A stretch of 64,000 nt of DNA from Halorussus salinisoli (GCA_005239435.1 SZNP01000006.1:186001-250000); one strand, 5' to 3'; shown: positions 26,570 through 36,327, counted from the stretch's first letter. A program made the numbers and translations. Notes: a model not told the origin generated them from the letters alone.

Positions 26570-27825
26570 GTTCGGACGACGGGATTCCGACCGCCGACGA
26601 GATCGTCACCCTCGACGACGTGGAGGCGGCCCGCGAGCGTCTCTCGGAGGTGGTTCACCGGACCCCGCTCGACCGTTCTACCACCTTCGCCGAGACGACC
26701 GGTGCCGCCTCGGTCGGCCTCAAACTGGAGAACGTCCAGCGAACCGGGTCGTTCAAGATTCGGGGCGCGTACAACAAGATATCCCGACTCCCGGCCGAGA
26801 GCCGCGAGCGAGGAGTCGTCGCCTCCAGCGCTGGCAACCACGCGCAGGGAGTCGCGCTCGCCGGGCGACTCTGCGACGTGGAGACGACCGTGGTCGTCCC
26901 CGAGGTGACGCCCGCCGCGAAGATCGACGCGACCCGGGGGTACGGTGCCGAGGTCGTGGTCGAGGGCGACATCTACGAGGAGTCCTACCGGCACGCGCTC
27001 GACCTCGCCGACGAGCAGGGACTCGAATTCGTCCATCCGTTCGACGACCAGGAGATAATCGCGGGTCAGGGAACCGTCGGCCTAGAACTGGTCGAGCAGT
27101 ACCCCGAACTCGACACCGCCGTCGTCGCCATCGGCGGCGGGGGACTCGTCTCGGGCATCGCGACCGTCCTGAAGGCCCGCGACTCCGATACCCGAGTCGT
27201 CGGGGTCCAACCAGAGGGCGCGGCCCACGCCAAGCCGTCGCTCGAACGCGGCGAGATTCACGAACTCTCGGGGGTCGATACCGTGGCCGAGGGAATCGCC
27301 GACACCCGCCTGCTTGAGAAGACCTTCGCGGTCGTCCGCGAGCGAGTCGACGACGTGGTTTCGGTCAGCGACCGCGAGACGAGCGCCGCGGTCGCGCTCC
27401 TCGCCGAGCGCGCGAAGACGGTCGCCGAGGCCGCGGGCGCGGCCCCGCTCGCCGCAGTCCTCTCGGGCGCGGTGGACGTCGAGGACGAACACGTCGGCGT
27501 CGTCGTCTCGGGCGGGAACGTGAACCTCACCGAGCACGCCGAACTCGCGCAGGCGGGTCTCTCGGAACTCGGTCGGTACGTCGAGGTCCGACTCGCAGTG
27601 GCCGACTGGCCGGGAGACCTCGCGGCCGTCACCGAGGTCTTCGAGACTCACGGCGTCGAAGTAGAGAGGCTAGAGCGGGCGCGACGAACCGCGACCGACG
27701 ACCCGAACCGCACGCCGATTACTGCGGCGGTAGCGGGGAGCGGGCCGGACCACCTCGCGGAGGTGCTGGCGGCGCTGGACGCCCTCGACGGCGTCGCGGT
27801 CGTCGACGACGACCTGCGCGAATAA
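26566..27825 (+). CDS. Threonine dehydratase-like PLP enzyme with C-terminal ACT domain (EutB-like by context)
   Basis: The fold-type II PLP lyase of 419 residues carries the Schiff-base lysine K64 in RTGSFKIRGAYNK, the SSAGNHAQGVA loop (about 87-97), and the phosphate-binding GGGGLVSGIA (about 189-198). An ACT-like domain occupies about 330-415. General members deaminate threonine to 2-oxobutyrate. In bacterial ectoine loci the homologue EutB is tied to hydroxyectoine use. A 4-base overlap with the amidohydrolase gene shows they are cotranslated. The ACT tail is typical of haloarchaeal and biodegradative-like threonine dehydratases, so a plain IlvA/TdcB role remains possible. Confidence 0.88.
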   Translation: MSSDDGIPTADEIVTLDDVEAARERLSEVVHRTPLDRSTTFAETTGAASVGLKLENVQRTGSFKIRGAYNKISRLPAESRERGVVASSAGNHAQGVALAGRLCDVETTVVVPEVTPAAKIDATRGYGAEVVVEGDIYEESYRHALDLADEQGLEFVHPFDDQEIIAGQGTVGLELVEQYPELDTAVVAIGGGGLVSGIATVLKARDSDTRVVGVQPEGAAHAKPSLERGEIHELSGVDTVAEGIADTRLLEKTFAVVRERVDDVVSVSDRETSAAVALLAERAKTVAEAAGAAPLAAVLSGAVDVEDEHVGVVVSGGNVNLTEHAELAQAGLSELGRYVEVRLAVADWPGDLAAVTEVFETHGVEVERLERARRTATDDPNRTPITAAVAGSGPDHLAEVLAALDALDGVAVVDDDLRE

Positions 27826-27846
27826 GAGAGGAGAGCGACGAGACGA

Positions 27847-29196
27847 CTACGCGACCGACGCTTTCGTTCCGGCCGCTTCGATGGCGTCGGCGAAGATGCC
27901 GATGCCGAGTTCGATTTCGCGCTCGGTCACGTCGAGCGGCGGGAGCAGGCGGATGGTCTTCGAGCCACAGCCGAGGGTGAGCAGGCCGCGCTTCAGCGAC
28001 TCTTCGACCACGGCATCGCGGCGGTCTGGCGTGTCGAACTCGACCGCGAGCATCAGGCCCTTGCCCCGCACGTCTGCGACGTGGTCGGGGGCGTCGTCGC
28101 GGAGCAGTTCCTTGGCCTGTCGGCCGCGCTCGGTGGCGTTGTCGAGCAGGTCGTACTCCTCGATGGCTTCGAGGGTGAACACGCCCTGCATCGACGAGAG
28201 GATGTCGCCGCCGCCGAACGTCGAGCCGAGCCGATTCTTCTCGGAGGGGAACACGTCCGACCGAGAGATGGTGGCCCCGACCCGGAGCGCCTTGGCGCTG
28301 GAGATGACGTCGGGTTCGATGGGGTAGTGGTCGGAGGCCCACATCTCGCCGGTCCGGCCGACGCCCGACTGGATTTCGTCGACGACCAGCGGGATGTCGT
28401 ACTCCTGGCAGACGTCGTTCACTTCCGTCACGAACTCCTCGTTCGGGAAGCGGTAACCGCCGACGCCCTGCACCGGTTCCATGACGAGGAAACCGACCTC
28501 CTCGGGGTTGAGGTGGCCGCCTTCGGGTTGGAGGGCGTTGCGAAGCACCGACCCCTCGCCGGTGAAGAAACCGCAATCGCAGTCGCCGTCGTCGTCGCAG
28601 AACGGCACCGTTCGAATCCCTGCGATTTCGGGGTAGTGGCGGGTGTACGTCTCGTTCGAGCGCGTGAGCGAGAGCGTCCCGAGCGTCCGGCCGTGGAAGC
28701 TGTCGGCGAACGTGAAGCCGTACTTGGCGGTCGGGTTGTGGTCGTAGGTGATCTTCATCGCGTTCTCGACCGCCTCGGCCCCCGAGTTCGAGAGGAAGAC
28801 GGTGTCCATCCCGTACTGGCTCGACACGTCGACCAGTTTCTCCATCAGGTGGCTCGAACCGGGGAACTCCGAGGACTCGGGGTCATCTCCGGCCCCGAAG
28901 TACATGTCCTGGCCCGCGATCTTCATCGGTTCGACGAGGTCGAACTCGCGGAGTTTGTCGAGGACCTTCTCGTTGTCGTATCCGAGCGGCGCGGCACCGA
29001 TGTGACAGGTGAAGTCGAGGAGGACGTTTCCGTCGACGTCGGTGACGAACGGCCCGTCGGCCTCGGCCGTGATGTCCCAGACGAACTCGTGGGAGTACTC
29101 GCTGGGAGCAGCGTTCTCCTTGTGAAACTGAACCCACTTCCGAGCGTTCGGTCCGGGAAGCGTGACCGGATCGGGGTCCGCGGTATCCCTATCCAT
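27847..29196 (-). CDS. Class III aminotransferase (GabT/DoeD-like)
   Basis: This PLP omega-aminotransferase has 449 residues. The PLP lysine is K302 in SSAKALR, the conserved Asp is D273 in VVDEIQSGVGRTG, and SNSGAEAVENAMK (136-148) holds the phosphate. An unusual Cys/Asp-rich loop CDDDGDCDCG sits at 200-209. The family moves the terminal amino group of GABA, ornithine, lysine or diaminobutyrate to 2-oxoglutarate. Here diaminobutyrate to aspartate semialdehyde (DoeD step) is the natural guess. It converges on the dehydratase gene and faces away from the BCCT gene. Confidence 0.85.
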   Translation of the reverse strand: MDRDTADPDPVTLPGPNARKWVQFHKENAAPSEYSHEFVWDITAEADGPFVTDVDGNVLLDFTCHIGAAPLGYDNEKVLDKLREFDLVEPMKIAGQDMYFGAGDDPESSEFPGSSHLMEKLVDVSSQYGMDTVFLSNSGAEAVENAMKITYDHNPTAKYGFTFADSFHGRTLGTLSLTRSNETYTRHYPEIAGIRTVPFCDDDGDCDCGFFTGEGSVLRNALQPEGGHLNPEEVGFLVMEPVQGVGGYRFPNEEFVTEVNDVCQEYDIPLVVDEIQSGVGRTGEMWASDHYPIEPDVISSAKALRVGATISRSDVFPSEKNRLGSTFGGGDILSSMQGVFTLEAIEEYDLLDNATERGRQAKELLRDDAPDHVADVRGKGLMLAVEFDTPDRRDAVVEESLKRGLLTLGCGSKTIRLLPPLDVTEREIELGIGIFADAIEAAGTKASVA

Positions 29197-29604
29197 ACAC
29201 AGAAAACGTATTCGCCGTCAATTAAAACTTGTTATTAGTCAGTCGGTCGGGGGCGATTTTCCTCGCAGTGCGACCTTCGAATTCTCGCGCTGCGGGCAGC
29301 GTTCGGGACTCTAACTGCCGGTCGGTGTTCGAGAGTCCATTTCCGGGTGGCGTTCGAGGTTCTACTGCCGACCAACGTTCGTAGCTCTGCCAACTGACAG
29401 CGCCGCGAGCGCGAACGACGCGGCTGCTACCGACCCGACCGCGAATCCGAGGCGGGCTGCGTTACCGCGAACGGATAAATGGAAATGATTCTTTAATATG
29501 TGCAATCACTCGCCTACTGATTTTTTATATTGCTCAGGGACATATCGAGGCGTGTCCGCGGAAACGCAGACGCGCCTGCTAACCGGACGACCGACCTCCA
29601 GTAG
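29197..29604. other. Intergenic region between BCCT gene and aminotransferase promoter
   Basis: No gene is supported. The first 40 bases hold the aminotransferase promoter (minus strand, AGTTTTAATTG TATA-like near 29218-29230). The start is preceded directly by TTTCTGTGT, also seen ahead of the ORF at 31783. The middle has imperfect repeats of a CTGCCGGTCGGTGTTCGAG-like unit near 29310-29385. The AT-rich end near 29485-29530 suits termination of the BCCT transcript. Confidence 0.45.
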
Positions 29605-31236
29605 TCAGTCGTCGTCGGACGTGCCCGCTCGCTGAGCGGCCGGCGATTTCTCGGTACTGTCGACCGAACCGAATATCGTGGACCGGTCCTGTAGGAGGAT
29701 GCCTCCGGACTCGGTTTGGAACGTCCTGATGAGTCCGAGCATCGCGATGAGACAGACGATGGCGAACGGCGCACCGGTGATGATGGCGGCCGACTGGAGC
29801 GCGTTCACACCGCCGACCACCATGAGGATGGACGCGACTGCACCCTGGAGCACCGCCCAGAAGACGCGGTTGATGGACGAGGGGTGTTCCTTCCCACCGG
29901 TGGTCATCATCGACACTGCCAGCGTCGAGGAGTCCGCCGAGGTGACGAAGAACGTCGTCACGAGCACGAGGAACCCGAACAGGAGGACGGAACCGACGAC
30001 GGGGAGTGCACCGAACAGCACGTACCCCGACACCGCCTCGCTGTACTCGGTGATGGGGCCGAGGATGTTCGCGGCACCCGAGTTCTGCATGATGACCGCG
30101 GAACCGCCGACGATGGCGAACCACGGAATCGTCGCCATCGAAGTCGCGCCGATGCCAGCGAAGGCGACCTCACGGACGCTCCGGCCACGCGAGACGCGGG
30201 CGATGAACAGTCCGGCGAACGGTGACCACGCGAGCGGCCACAGCCAGTAGAAGACGGTCCACGCGTTCACCCACTTGTCCGGGCTAGTCTGGGTCGACTG
30301 CGTGTACAGACTCGTCATGAAGAAGTCCGAGACGAACCGACCGATGGCTTGCGTCCCCAGTTCGAGGATGCGCATCGTCGGGCCGAATATCAGGGTCGCG
30401 ACCATCAGCAGCAGGAACAGGCTCATGTTGAAGTTCGACAGTCGCCGGATGCCGCGGTCGACCCCGAGTATCAACGAGACGGTGAAGATGACCGTCATCC
30501 CGGTGATGACCACGATGGTCCCGACGTCGCCCAACTCGATACCCCACTGGAAGCTCAGACCGGTGATGAACTGGCTCCCGATGAAGCCCAGCGAGGTAGC
30601 GACCCCGCCGATGGTCGCGAACACCGCGAGGATGTCGACGACCTTCCCGAGCACCCCATCGACGTTGTCGGCACCGAGAATCGGTGTCAACACCGCCGAG
30701 ACGCGGAGCGGGGCGTCGTAGTTGTACACGAAGTAGCCGATTCCGAGGCCCATGACGGTGAAACACGACCACTGAGTCAGACTCCAGTGGAAGATGGAGT
30801 ACTGCACCGCGACGGGCATCGCGGCCGCGGACTCCGCCGAGACGTCGTACATCGGTGGAACCGACGAGTAGTGGAACAGCGCTTCCGCGGGCCCCCAGAA
30901 GACGATACCCGCCGCCAGTCCGGCGGAGTACATCATCGCGAAGTACGAGAAGTAACTGTACTCCGGGTCCTCGTCGCCGAGTCTGAGTTTCCCCCACGGA
31001 CCGAAGATGAGGAATCCGAGGAAGAGGACGAACGAGAGCATGACCAGGAGGAAGAACCAGTTGAAGTGGGCCAGAATCCAGACGCGGATTCCGTCGACGG
31101 TGTCGTAGGCCGCGTCCGGACTCAGCGAGAACGCGACCACGAACAGGAGCGTGATGGCCGCCCCGAACGCGAAGATGGTCGGTTCGATTTCGTCGAAGAA
31201 CTCCTCGACCATTCCTTGGTCGCCGGCCGGACTCAC
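29605..31236 (-). CDS. BCCT family compatible-solute transporter
   Basis: The 543-residue betaine/choline/carnitine-type secondary carrier has about 12 helices. The family signature VFYWLWPLAWSPFAGLFIAR lies near residues 322-341. The HWSLTQWSCFTVMGLGIGYF segment (about 150-170) matches the helix that lines the substrate site in BetP-like carriers. BCCT carriers take up glycine betaine, ectoine or carnitine with Na+ or H+. Beside doeA, ectoine/hydroxyectoine is the likely cargo, although ectoine is more often carried by other systems in bacteria. There is no long osmosensing C-terminal tail. Confidence 0.93.
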   Translation of the reverse strand: MSPAGDQGMVEEFFDEIEPTIFAFGAAITLLFVVAFSLSPDAAYDTVDGIRVWILAHFNWFFLLVMLSFVLFLGFLIFGPWGKLRLGDEDPEYSYFSYFAMMYSAGLAAGIVFWGPAEALFHYSSVPPMYDVSAESAAAMPVAVQYSIFHWSLTQWSCFTVMGLGIGYFVYNYDAPLRVSAVLTPILGADNVDGVLGKVVDILAVFATIGGVATSLGFIGSQFITGLSFQWGIELGDVGTIVVITGMTVIFTVSLILGVDRGIRRLSNFNMSLFLLLMVATLIFGPTMRILELGTQAIGRFVSDFFMTSLYTQSTQTSPDKWVNAWTVFYWLWPLAWSPFAGLFIARVSRGRSVREVAFAGIGATSMATIPWFAIVGGSAVIMQNSGAANILGPITEYSEAVSGYVLFGALPVVGSVLLFGFLVLVTTFFVTSADSSTLAVSMMTTGGKEHPSSINRVFWAVLQGAVASILMVVGGVNALQSAAIITGAPFAIVCLIAMLGLIRTFQTESGGILLQDRSTIFGSVDSTEKSPAAQRAGTSDDD

Positions 31237-31782
31237 GGCGACTCACCCGGTTGGACGAGGTCCGACGAGTCGGTCACGACGCCCGCCCGCGGGAGACGAA
31301 CGCCAAGGCGAGAAATCGCCCGTGTACTGTTCACTCTCTGTCTAGTGTAACCGTTAGAGCTGTATTTCATGTTATATCCCCTCACTGACCATGACTCTCG
31401 GTGTCGTACGTCACTGTAGTCGTGAATTATCGTGATAAACGTTACGATTACTGAACCCGGCGAGAACGAAATGTGTTTACAGCACCTAGTTAAATACGTA
31501 ATCTGTATACGATCAAAACAGTCATTATAAGCAAAAGTAGCGAGACGGAACTACCGACTCGAGAGGTCGAAACGATAGGTCCACAGGATATTTACTGTAA
31601 CTAACGACGACAGTTTTGAAACATATACGGTAAACACTATCCGTAAATGACTTCGCCTGAAGAACTCCGGTCACAACTCTCACGACGACTACTCGGTCGT
31701 ATTCTCGGCTCGACCTCCCGAAACTCGCCGTGATTTCGTAAAGTCCGTAACTCTTAATCAGTTTCGTATACATATTCTGTGT
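31237..31782. other. AT-rich divergent promoter region between BCCT gene and ORF 31783
   Basis: No gene is supported; minus-strand frames here are shadows or lack composition. It is notably AT-rich from 31360 to 31660. GTATAC hexamers occur at 31505-31510 and 31766-31771, the latter in GTTTCGTATACATATTC just ahead of the plus-strand start. This suggests a leaderless promoter for the ORF, and a long control region for the carrier gene. Confidence 0.45.
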
Positions 31783-32433
31783 ATGAATGATACACACGAG
31801 GAATCCGACCGCGACTCGCTCACCTACTCGGCCGACCGCGGCCGCGGCATCCTCACCCCGAGCGACAGGGAGTTCCTGCTCGAACGGAAGACCGACTACA
31901 CCGAACATTCGAAGAAGCAGAAGCGAAATCGGATTCGACGGCGCATCCGAAACGCCATCCTCGACTTCTCGATTCTGTTCGAACACCTCGAGGACCGCGA
32001 CCGGGAGACGGTGTTCAACCCCGACGACGACGCGCGAGACGCCTACACGCAGGGGATCACCGACATGCTGGCGTTCCTCCACCTCGGGACGATGGGGTAC
32101 TACACCCCGTTCAAGGATATGCTCGCGGAGGGCGTCAACAAGGCCGAACAGGAGCTCGCGGGGTCGGACTACCGCATGGTGACCGTCGACTTCAACGTCG
32201 ACCCGGTCGGCCAAATCGACGTAGACGAGGTCATCGACAAGCTCGAGTTCGGTGACTTCGAGGAGGTCACCGACGAGGAACTACGCGCCTTCGTCCGACT
32301 CCTCTCGGAGTCCGACGACTTCTCCGCGACGTCGCTCCGCACGGAGATGAAAGAACAGATGACCGAGTTCATCGAGCAGGTCAACGCCGCGGCCGAACAG
32401 CGCGACCAGCGAATCGAAGAGCTCAACGACTGA
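31783..32433 (+). CDS. Conserved haloarchaeal protein of unknown function, candidate regulator
   Basis: The 216-residue acidic, mostly helical protein starts with RGRGILTPSDREFLLE (about 20-35). A basic helix SKKQKRNRIRRRIRNAILDF (about 45-64) follows, then EHLEDRDRETVF. The same opening recurs in haloarchaeal proteins that I remember only as hypothetical. The basic helix could bind nucleic acid. No membrane span or enzyme motif is present. It diverges from the BCCT gene and lies inside the ectoine island. The ATG is directly preceded by ATATTCTGTGT with no Shine-Dalgarno, so it is probably leaderless. Confidence 0.65.
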   Translation: MNDTHEESDRDSLTYSADRGRGILTPSDREFLLERKTDYTEHSKKQKRNRIRRRIRNAILDFSILFEHLEDRDRETVFNPDDDARDAYTQGITDMLAFLHLGTMGYYTPFKDMLAEGVNKAEQELAGSDYRMVTVDFNVDPVGQIDVDEVIDKLEFGDFEEVTDEELRAFVRLLSESDDFSATSLRTEMKEQMTEFIEQVNAAAEQRDQRIEELND

Positions 32434-32439
32434 GTGGCT

Positions 32440-32832
32440 CTACTCGCCGAGGTACGCCTCGGCGTCGAGTTCGACGCGAACGTCGCCCGGAAGCCGCGAG
32501 ACCTCGACGCAGACCCGCGCGGGCGGGTCGTTCGGGAACATCGCGCCGTAGGCCTCGTTCACTCGGTCGTAGTCGTCCAAGTCCGTCAGGTAGACCGTCA
32601 CTTTGACCACGTCGTCGAGGCCGTCGCCACCGGCCTCCCTGACGACCGCGGCGACGTTCTCCAGGACCTGCTCGGTCTGGGCCTGTACGTCGCCCTCGAT
32701 TTCCTCGCCCGTCTCGGGGTCTACCGGGCCGTAGCCGGAGACTTTCAGGGTGTCGCCAGCCAGCACGCCCTGCGAGTAGGGGTTGTCGTTTCGCGGTGCC
32801 TCGTCGGTGACGATTCGCTCGGTGTTGCTCAT
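32440..32832 (-). CDS. ridA: RidA family enamine/imine deaminase
   Basis: The 130-residue YjgF/YER057c/UK114 trimeric protein hydrolyses reactive enamines and imines released by PLP dehydratases, giving 2-oxoacids and ammonia. The key substrate arginine is present (R106 in PPARVCVEV), as is the DVVKVTVYLTDLDDY strand. The usual SGQ motif is changed to SGYGPVDPETGE. It is 30 bases downstream of the aminotransferase gene in the same operon. With a EutB-like dehydratase in the cluster, a RidA for hydroxyectoine-derived enamines makes sense. Confidence 0.9.
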   Translation of the reverse strand: MSNTERIVTDEAPRNDNPYSQGVLAGDTLKVSGYGPVDPETGEEIEGDVQAQTEQVLENVAAVVREAGGDGLDDVVKVTVYLTDLDDYDRVNEAYGAMFPNDPPARVCVEVSRLPGDVRVELDAEAYLGE

Positions 32833-32862
32833 GTTCAGATGCGGGAAAACGGATAGTCGGTC

Positions 32863-34245
32863 TCAGGCGCTGGGCTTCTGTGCGGCGGTGACCTCACGAA
32901 CCACGTCGGTAATCACGTTCATCGCCGTCTCGGCGAGTTCCTCCGTGAGGACCAGCGGCGGGAGCAGGCGGAGGACGTTGCCGTGACGGCCCGCCTTCCA
33001 GACGAGGACCCCGCGCTCGTAACAGTGCTGTTGAACCGCGGTCGCGGCGTCGTCGTCCGGGTTGCCCTCCTCGTCGACGAACTCCGCGCCGACGAACAGA
33101 CCCTTGCCTCGGACCTCGGCGAGTCGGTCGGTGTCGGCCGCGACTTCTTCGAGTCGGTCGCAGATGTACTGGCCGACTTCACGGCCGTGGGCTAACAGGT
33201 CGTGTTCCTGAATGTACTCGATGGCTCGGGTACCCGCCCGCATCGCCACGACGTGACCCCGGTAGGTCCCGGCGTGGTCGCCCGACCCCCACGTGTCGAG
33301 GTCTTCGTGGTACATCGTCGCCGAGAGCGGGAAACCGACGCCGCCGAGCGCCTTGGCCGAGGTCATCACGTCGGGCGTCACGTCGTACCACTCGCTGGCC
33401 CACCACTGGCCGGAGCGACCGAGGCCGCTCTGAATCTCGTCGAAGACCAGCGTCACGTCGTTGTCGTCGGCGAGGTCGCGCAGTCCCTGGAGGAAACCCT
33501 CCGGGGGCGCGACGACGCCGCCCTCGCCCTGAATCGGCTCGACGAAGATTCCTGCGGGGTTCGCCAACCCGCCGTAGGGGTCTTCGAGGATGGCCTGCAC
33601 CTCTTCGAGCGCGTGGTCCACTGCCTCTTGGGAACTCTTGCCCTGCTCGAACGGGTTGGGGTACGGTGCGTGAACCACGTCCGAGAGCAGGGGCGTGTAG
33701 TTGTCCTTGAAGCCCTTGTTGCCGGTGAGGCTCATCGCACCACTGGTCGCGCCGTGGTACGCGCCCCGGAACGCGATGAGGCCGTCGCCGCCCGAGTTGT
33801 ACTTCGCCAGTTTGATGGCCGCCTCGATGGAGTCGCTCCCGGTCGGGCCGCCGAAGACGACTTTGTTGTTCCCCTGAAGCGCCCCCGGCGCGATTTCGTC
33901 GAGTTTCTCGATGAGTTCGAGTCGCGCCTCGGTCGGGAAGTCGACTGTGTGGACGAGTTTGTCGGCCTGTTCGTGGACCGCGTCGAGCACGTACGGGTTG
34001 GCGTGGCCGACGTTCAGCACGCCGATGCCCGCGAACATGTCGATGAAGGTGTTGCCGTCGGCGTCCCGAACCGTCGCACCCTTCCCCTCCTCGAAGGCGA
34101 TGGGGATATCCTCGGGGTACGCGACCGCGCTACTGTCGATGTTGCGCTGTTTCTCCAGCAGGCGTTTCGAGTTCGGCCCCGGAACCGCGTCGAGGCTCGG
34201 TGCATCCTCGTAGTGGAGTTCGTCGATCGGTGGTCCAGCCGTCAT
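32863..34245 (-). CDS. Class III aminotransferase, diaminobutyrate aminotransferase-like
   Basis: The 460-residue omega-aminotransferase has [18 protein letters not shown] (about 120-137), [31 protein letters not shown], and the PLP lysine in [21 protein letters not shown]-type wording is typical of L-2,4-diaminobutyrate:2-oxoglutarate aminotransferases (Dat). It may act in the DoeD direction or make diaminobutyrate. I prefer ATG 34245 over ATG 34257 because a TATA-like CTATTTATGG is centred near 34270, which fits a leaderless start at 34245. It is followed by ridA. Confidence 0.85.
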   Translation of the reverse strand: MTAGPPIDELHYEDAPSLDAVPGPNSKRLLEKQRNIDSSAVAYPEDIPIAFEEGKGATVRDADGNTFIDMFAGIGVLNVGHANPYVLDAVHEQADKLVHTVDFPTEARLELIEKLDEIAPGALQGNNKVVFGGPTGSDSIEAAIKLAKYNSGGDGLIAFRGAYHGATSGAMSLTGNKGFKDNYTPLLSDVVHAPYPNPFEQGKSSQEAVDHALEEVQAILEDPYGGLANPAGIFVEPIQGEGGVVAPPEGFLQGLRDLADDNDVTLVFDEIQSGLGRSGQWWASEWYDVTPDVMTSAKALGGVGFPLSATMYHEDLDTWGSGDHAGTYRGHVVAMRAGTRAIEYIQEHDLLAHGREVGQYICDRLEEVAADTDRLAEVRGKGLFVGAEFVDEEGNPDDDAATAVQQHCYERGVLVWKAGRHGNVLRLLPPLVLTEELAETAMNVITDVVREVTAAQKPSA

Positions 34246-34404
34246 ACGAGTACGCATGGGAAATAACCATAAATAGTTTATCCACGCTTTCTATCTAAGG
34301 CGTATACAGTAACTGATTATTAGATGTTCTCGTTCCCAGAAATAGGATACAGCATATACAATAATCGTAACCACTTTACTCCTGCACGAAGGATTGTCGT
34401 GGCA

Positions 34405-36126
34405 ATGCTACGCACAGAGGGGCCGCTTCTCACTATCGACGTGAGCGCGAGGGAAACCCGCACCGAATCTATCGACGACGTGCTCGAATCGTTCGTCGGC
34501 GGCCGCGGCGTCGGGACGAAACTGGCCCACGACCGCGTTCCGTTCGACGTCGATCCGCTCGGCCCGGACAACAGCCTGTTCTTCACGACGGGGCCGATGC
34601 AGATGTCGAACATGAGCTTCACCGGTCGGACGAACTGTACCGGCGTCTCACCACTGACCGACGGACTGATCTCCTCGAACGCCGGCGGGTTCATGTCCCG
34701 ACACGTCGCCGACACCGGGGCCGCCGCGGTCGAAATCGCTGGCGAGAGCGACGACCTGCTCGTCGTCCACGTCACCGACGGGGCTGACGAACCACGGTCG
34801 TCAGGCAGCGAGACTCCGTCTCGCCCGCGCGTGGAGTTCGAGGAAGTCCCGAACCTCGAAGGCGCCACGGTGCCCGAAACCTGCGAGTACATCGAGGAGA
34901 GCCGTGGACTGGACGCCGAACACGTCGCCTGCATCGGTCCGGCGGGCGAAAACGGGGTCCGGTTCGCCTCCATCATGACGACCGAGGAACGCGCCTTCGG
35001 CCGCGGCGGTCTCGGGGCCGTCCTCGGCGCGAAGAACGTCAAGGCCGTCACCTTCGACGGGGACTCGAGCCCGGACGTCGATATTCCCGCGACCCAGATG
35101 GAGATTCACCGCGAGGCCGCCACCGAGGACCACATCATGAAGCGACAGGGCACCGTCGCGGTCATGGACCTCGCTAACGAGATGGACGGCCTGCCCTCCT
35201 ACTACTTCTCCGAGCAGTCGTTCGAGGGTGCCGAGGGCATCAACGGTGACGCCGTCGAGGAGAAGAAGTACAAGAAGGGGACGTGTTCGGCCTGCGCGTT
35301 CGCCTGTAAACTCCCGACCAAGGACGAGGCGGCGGGCGTCGAAACCGAGGGTCCCGAGTTCGAGACCGCGATGGCGTTCGGGTCGAACGCGGGCGTCGAC
35401 GACATCGTGGACGTGATGAAGTCCAACGAACTCTGCGACCGATACGGCCTCGACGCCATCTCGGCCGGAAACACGGTGTCGGCGTATCTCGCCAGCGAAG
35501 ACGAGTTCGGCAACGAAGACCTGGTTCACGACCTCGTGGAGAAGATCGCCCACCGCGAGGGCGTCGGAGACCTGCTCGCGGAGGGCATCGACCGCGCTCA
35601 CGAGGAGTTGGGCGTCGAGAACTGGACGGTCAAGAGCATGGACTTCGCCGGCCACGAAGGCCGCGTCCTCCACGGACAGGGCCTCTCGTACGCGGTCGCC
35701 AACCGCGGGGCCGACCACATGTACGCGACCTTCTACTCGGTCGAGTATCCCCTCGTCTCCAAGGACGAGGCCATGGAACCCGAGGGATTCGAGGGCAAGC
35801 CCGAGCGACTGGTCGAGCGCGAGAACCTCATGGCGCTCAACGACAGCGGCATCGTCTGCAAGTTCTCCCGGGACTTCATGACCCCCGGTCGGTACGAGGC
35901 GTTGTTCGACGCCGACTACGACGACCTCCTCGACGTCGGGAATCGGACCGTGACTCTCGAACGACACTTCAACAACCAGCGCGGGTTCGACCGCGACGAC
36001 GACCGACTGCCCTACGACATCGACGGTCTCGGCGAGGCGCTCGACGAGTACTACGAGGTTCGTGGGTGGGAAGAAGACGGCGTGGTTCCGGACGAGCAGG
36101 TTTCCGACGAGACGATGTCGGCGTAG
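34405..36126 (+). CDS. Aldehyde:ferredoxin oxidoreductase family tungsten enzyme
   Basis: The 573-residue AOR-family protein should bind a tungsten bis-pterin and one 4Fe-4S cluster. Cluster cysteines are seen in CSACAFAC (about 294-301), with a late Cys in GIVCKFSRDF (about 485). Early motifs are FVGGRGVGTKL and FTTGPMQMSNMSFTGRTNCTGVSPLTDGLISS, and the pterin-contacting RGADHMYA region lies near 435. It would oxidise an aldehyde to the acid with ferredoxin as acceptor. In this island aspartate semialdehyde is the obvious candidate, replacing NAD-dependent DoeC. ATG 34405 starts the conserved region, so a 27-codon upstream extension is rejected. Confidence 0.88.
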   Translation: MLRTEGPLLTIDVSARETRTESIDDVLESFVGGRGVGTKLAHDRVPFDVDPLGPDNSLFFTTGPMQMSNMSFTGRTNCTGVSPLTDGLISSNAGGFMSRHVADTGAAAVEIAGESDDLLVVHVTDGADEPRSSGSETPSRPRVEFEEVPNLEGATVPETCEYIEESRGLDAEHVACIGPAGENGVRFASIMTTEERAFGRGGLGAVLGAKNVKAVTFDGDSSPDVDIPATQMEIHREAATEDHIMKRQGTVAVMDLANEMDGLPSYYFSEQSFEGAEGINGDAVEEKKYKKGTCSACAFACKLPTKDEAAGVETEGPEFETAMAFGSNAGVDDIVDVMKSNELCDRYGLDAISAGNTVSAYLASEDEFGNEDLVHDLVEKIAHREGVGDLLAEGIDRAHEELGVENWTVKSMDFAGHEGRVLHGQGLSYAVANRGADHMYATFYSVEYPLVSKDEAMEPEGFEGKPERLVERENLMALNDSGIVCKFSRDFMTPGRYEALFDADYDDLLDVGNRTVTLERHFNNQRGFDRDDDRLPYDIDGLGEALDEYYEVRGWEEDGVVPDEQVSDETMSA

Positions 36127-36327
36127 TCTCCACTCGGCTTCTACCGGCAGTTCGCACTCGCTCACTCTCTGCCGAACTTCGTCCGGTCCACGGTTCGAAG
36201 CTCACCGTCCTCGTACGGACCTCCAGGACGAATCGGCGGTTCAGATCGTCGAGAGAGTTCCGATCGGTGCGACGTAGCGGGAACGTTAATTGTTAATAGT
36301 TAACTAATATCGTAGAGTAGGCCAGCC

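Noticed and set aside
31525-32214. Minus-strand frame of 229 codons at the BCCT/ORF gap
   Set aside because: It is antisense to the acidic ORF at 31783 and continues into AT-rich promoter sequence without family features.
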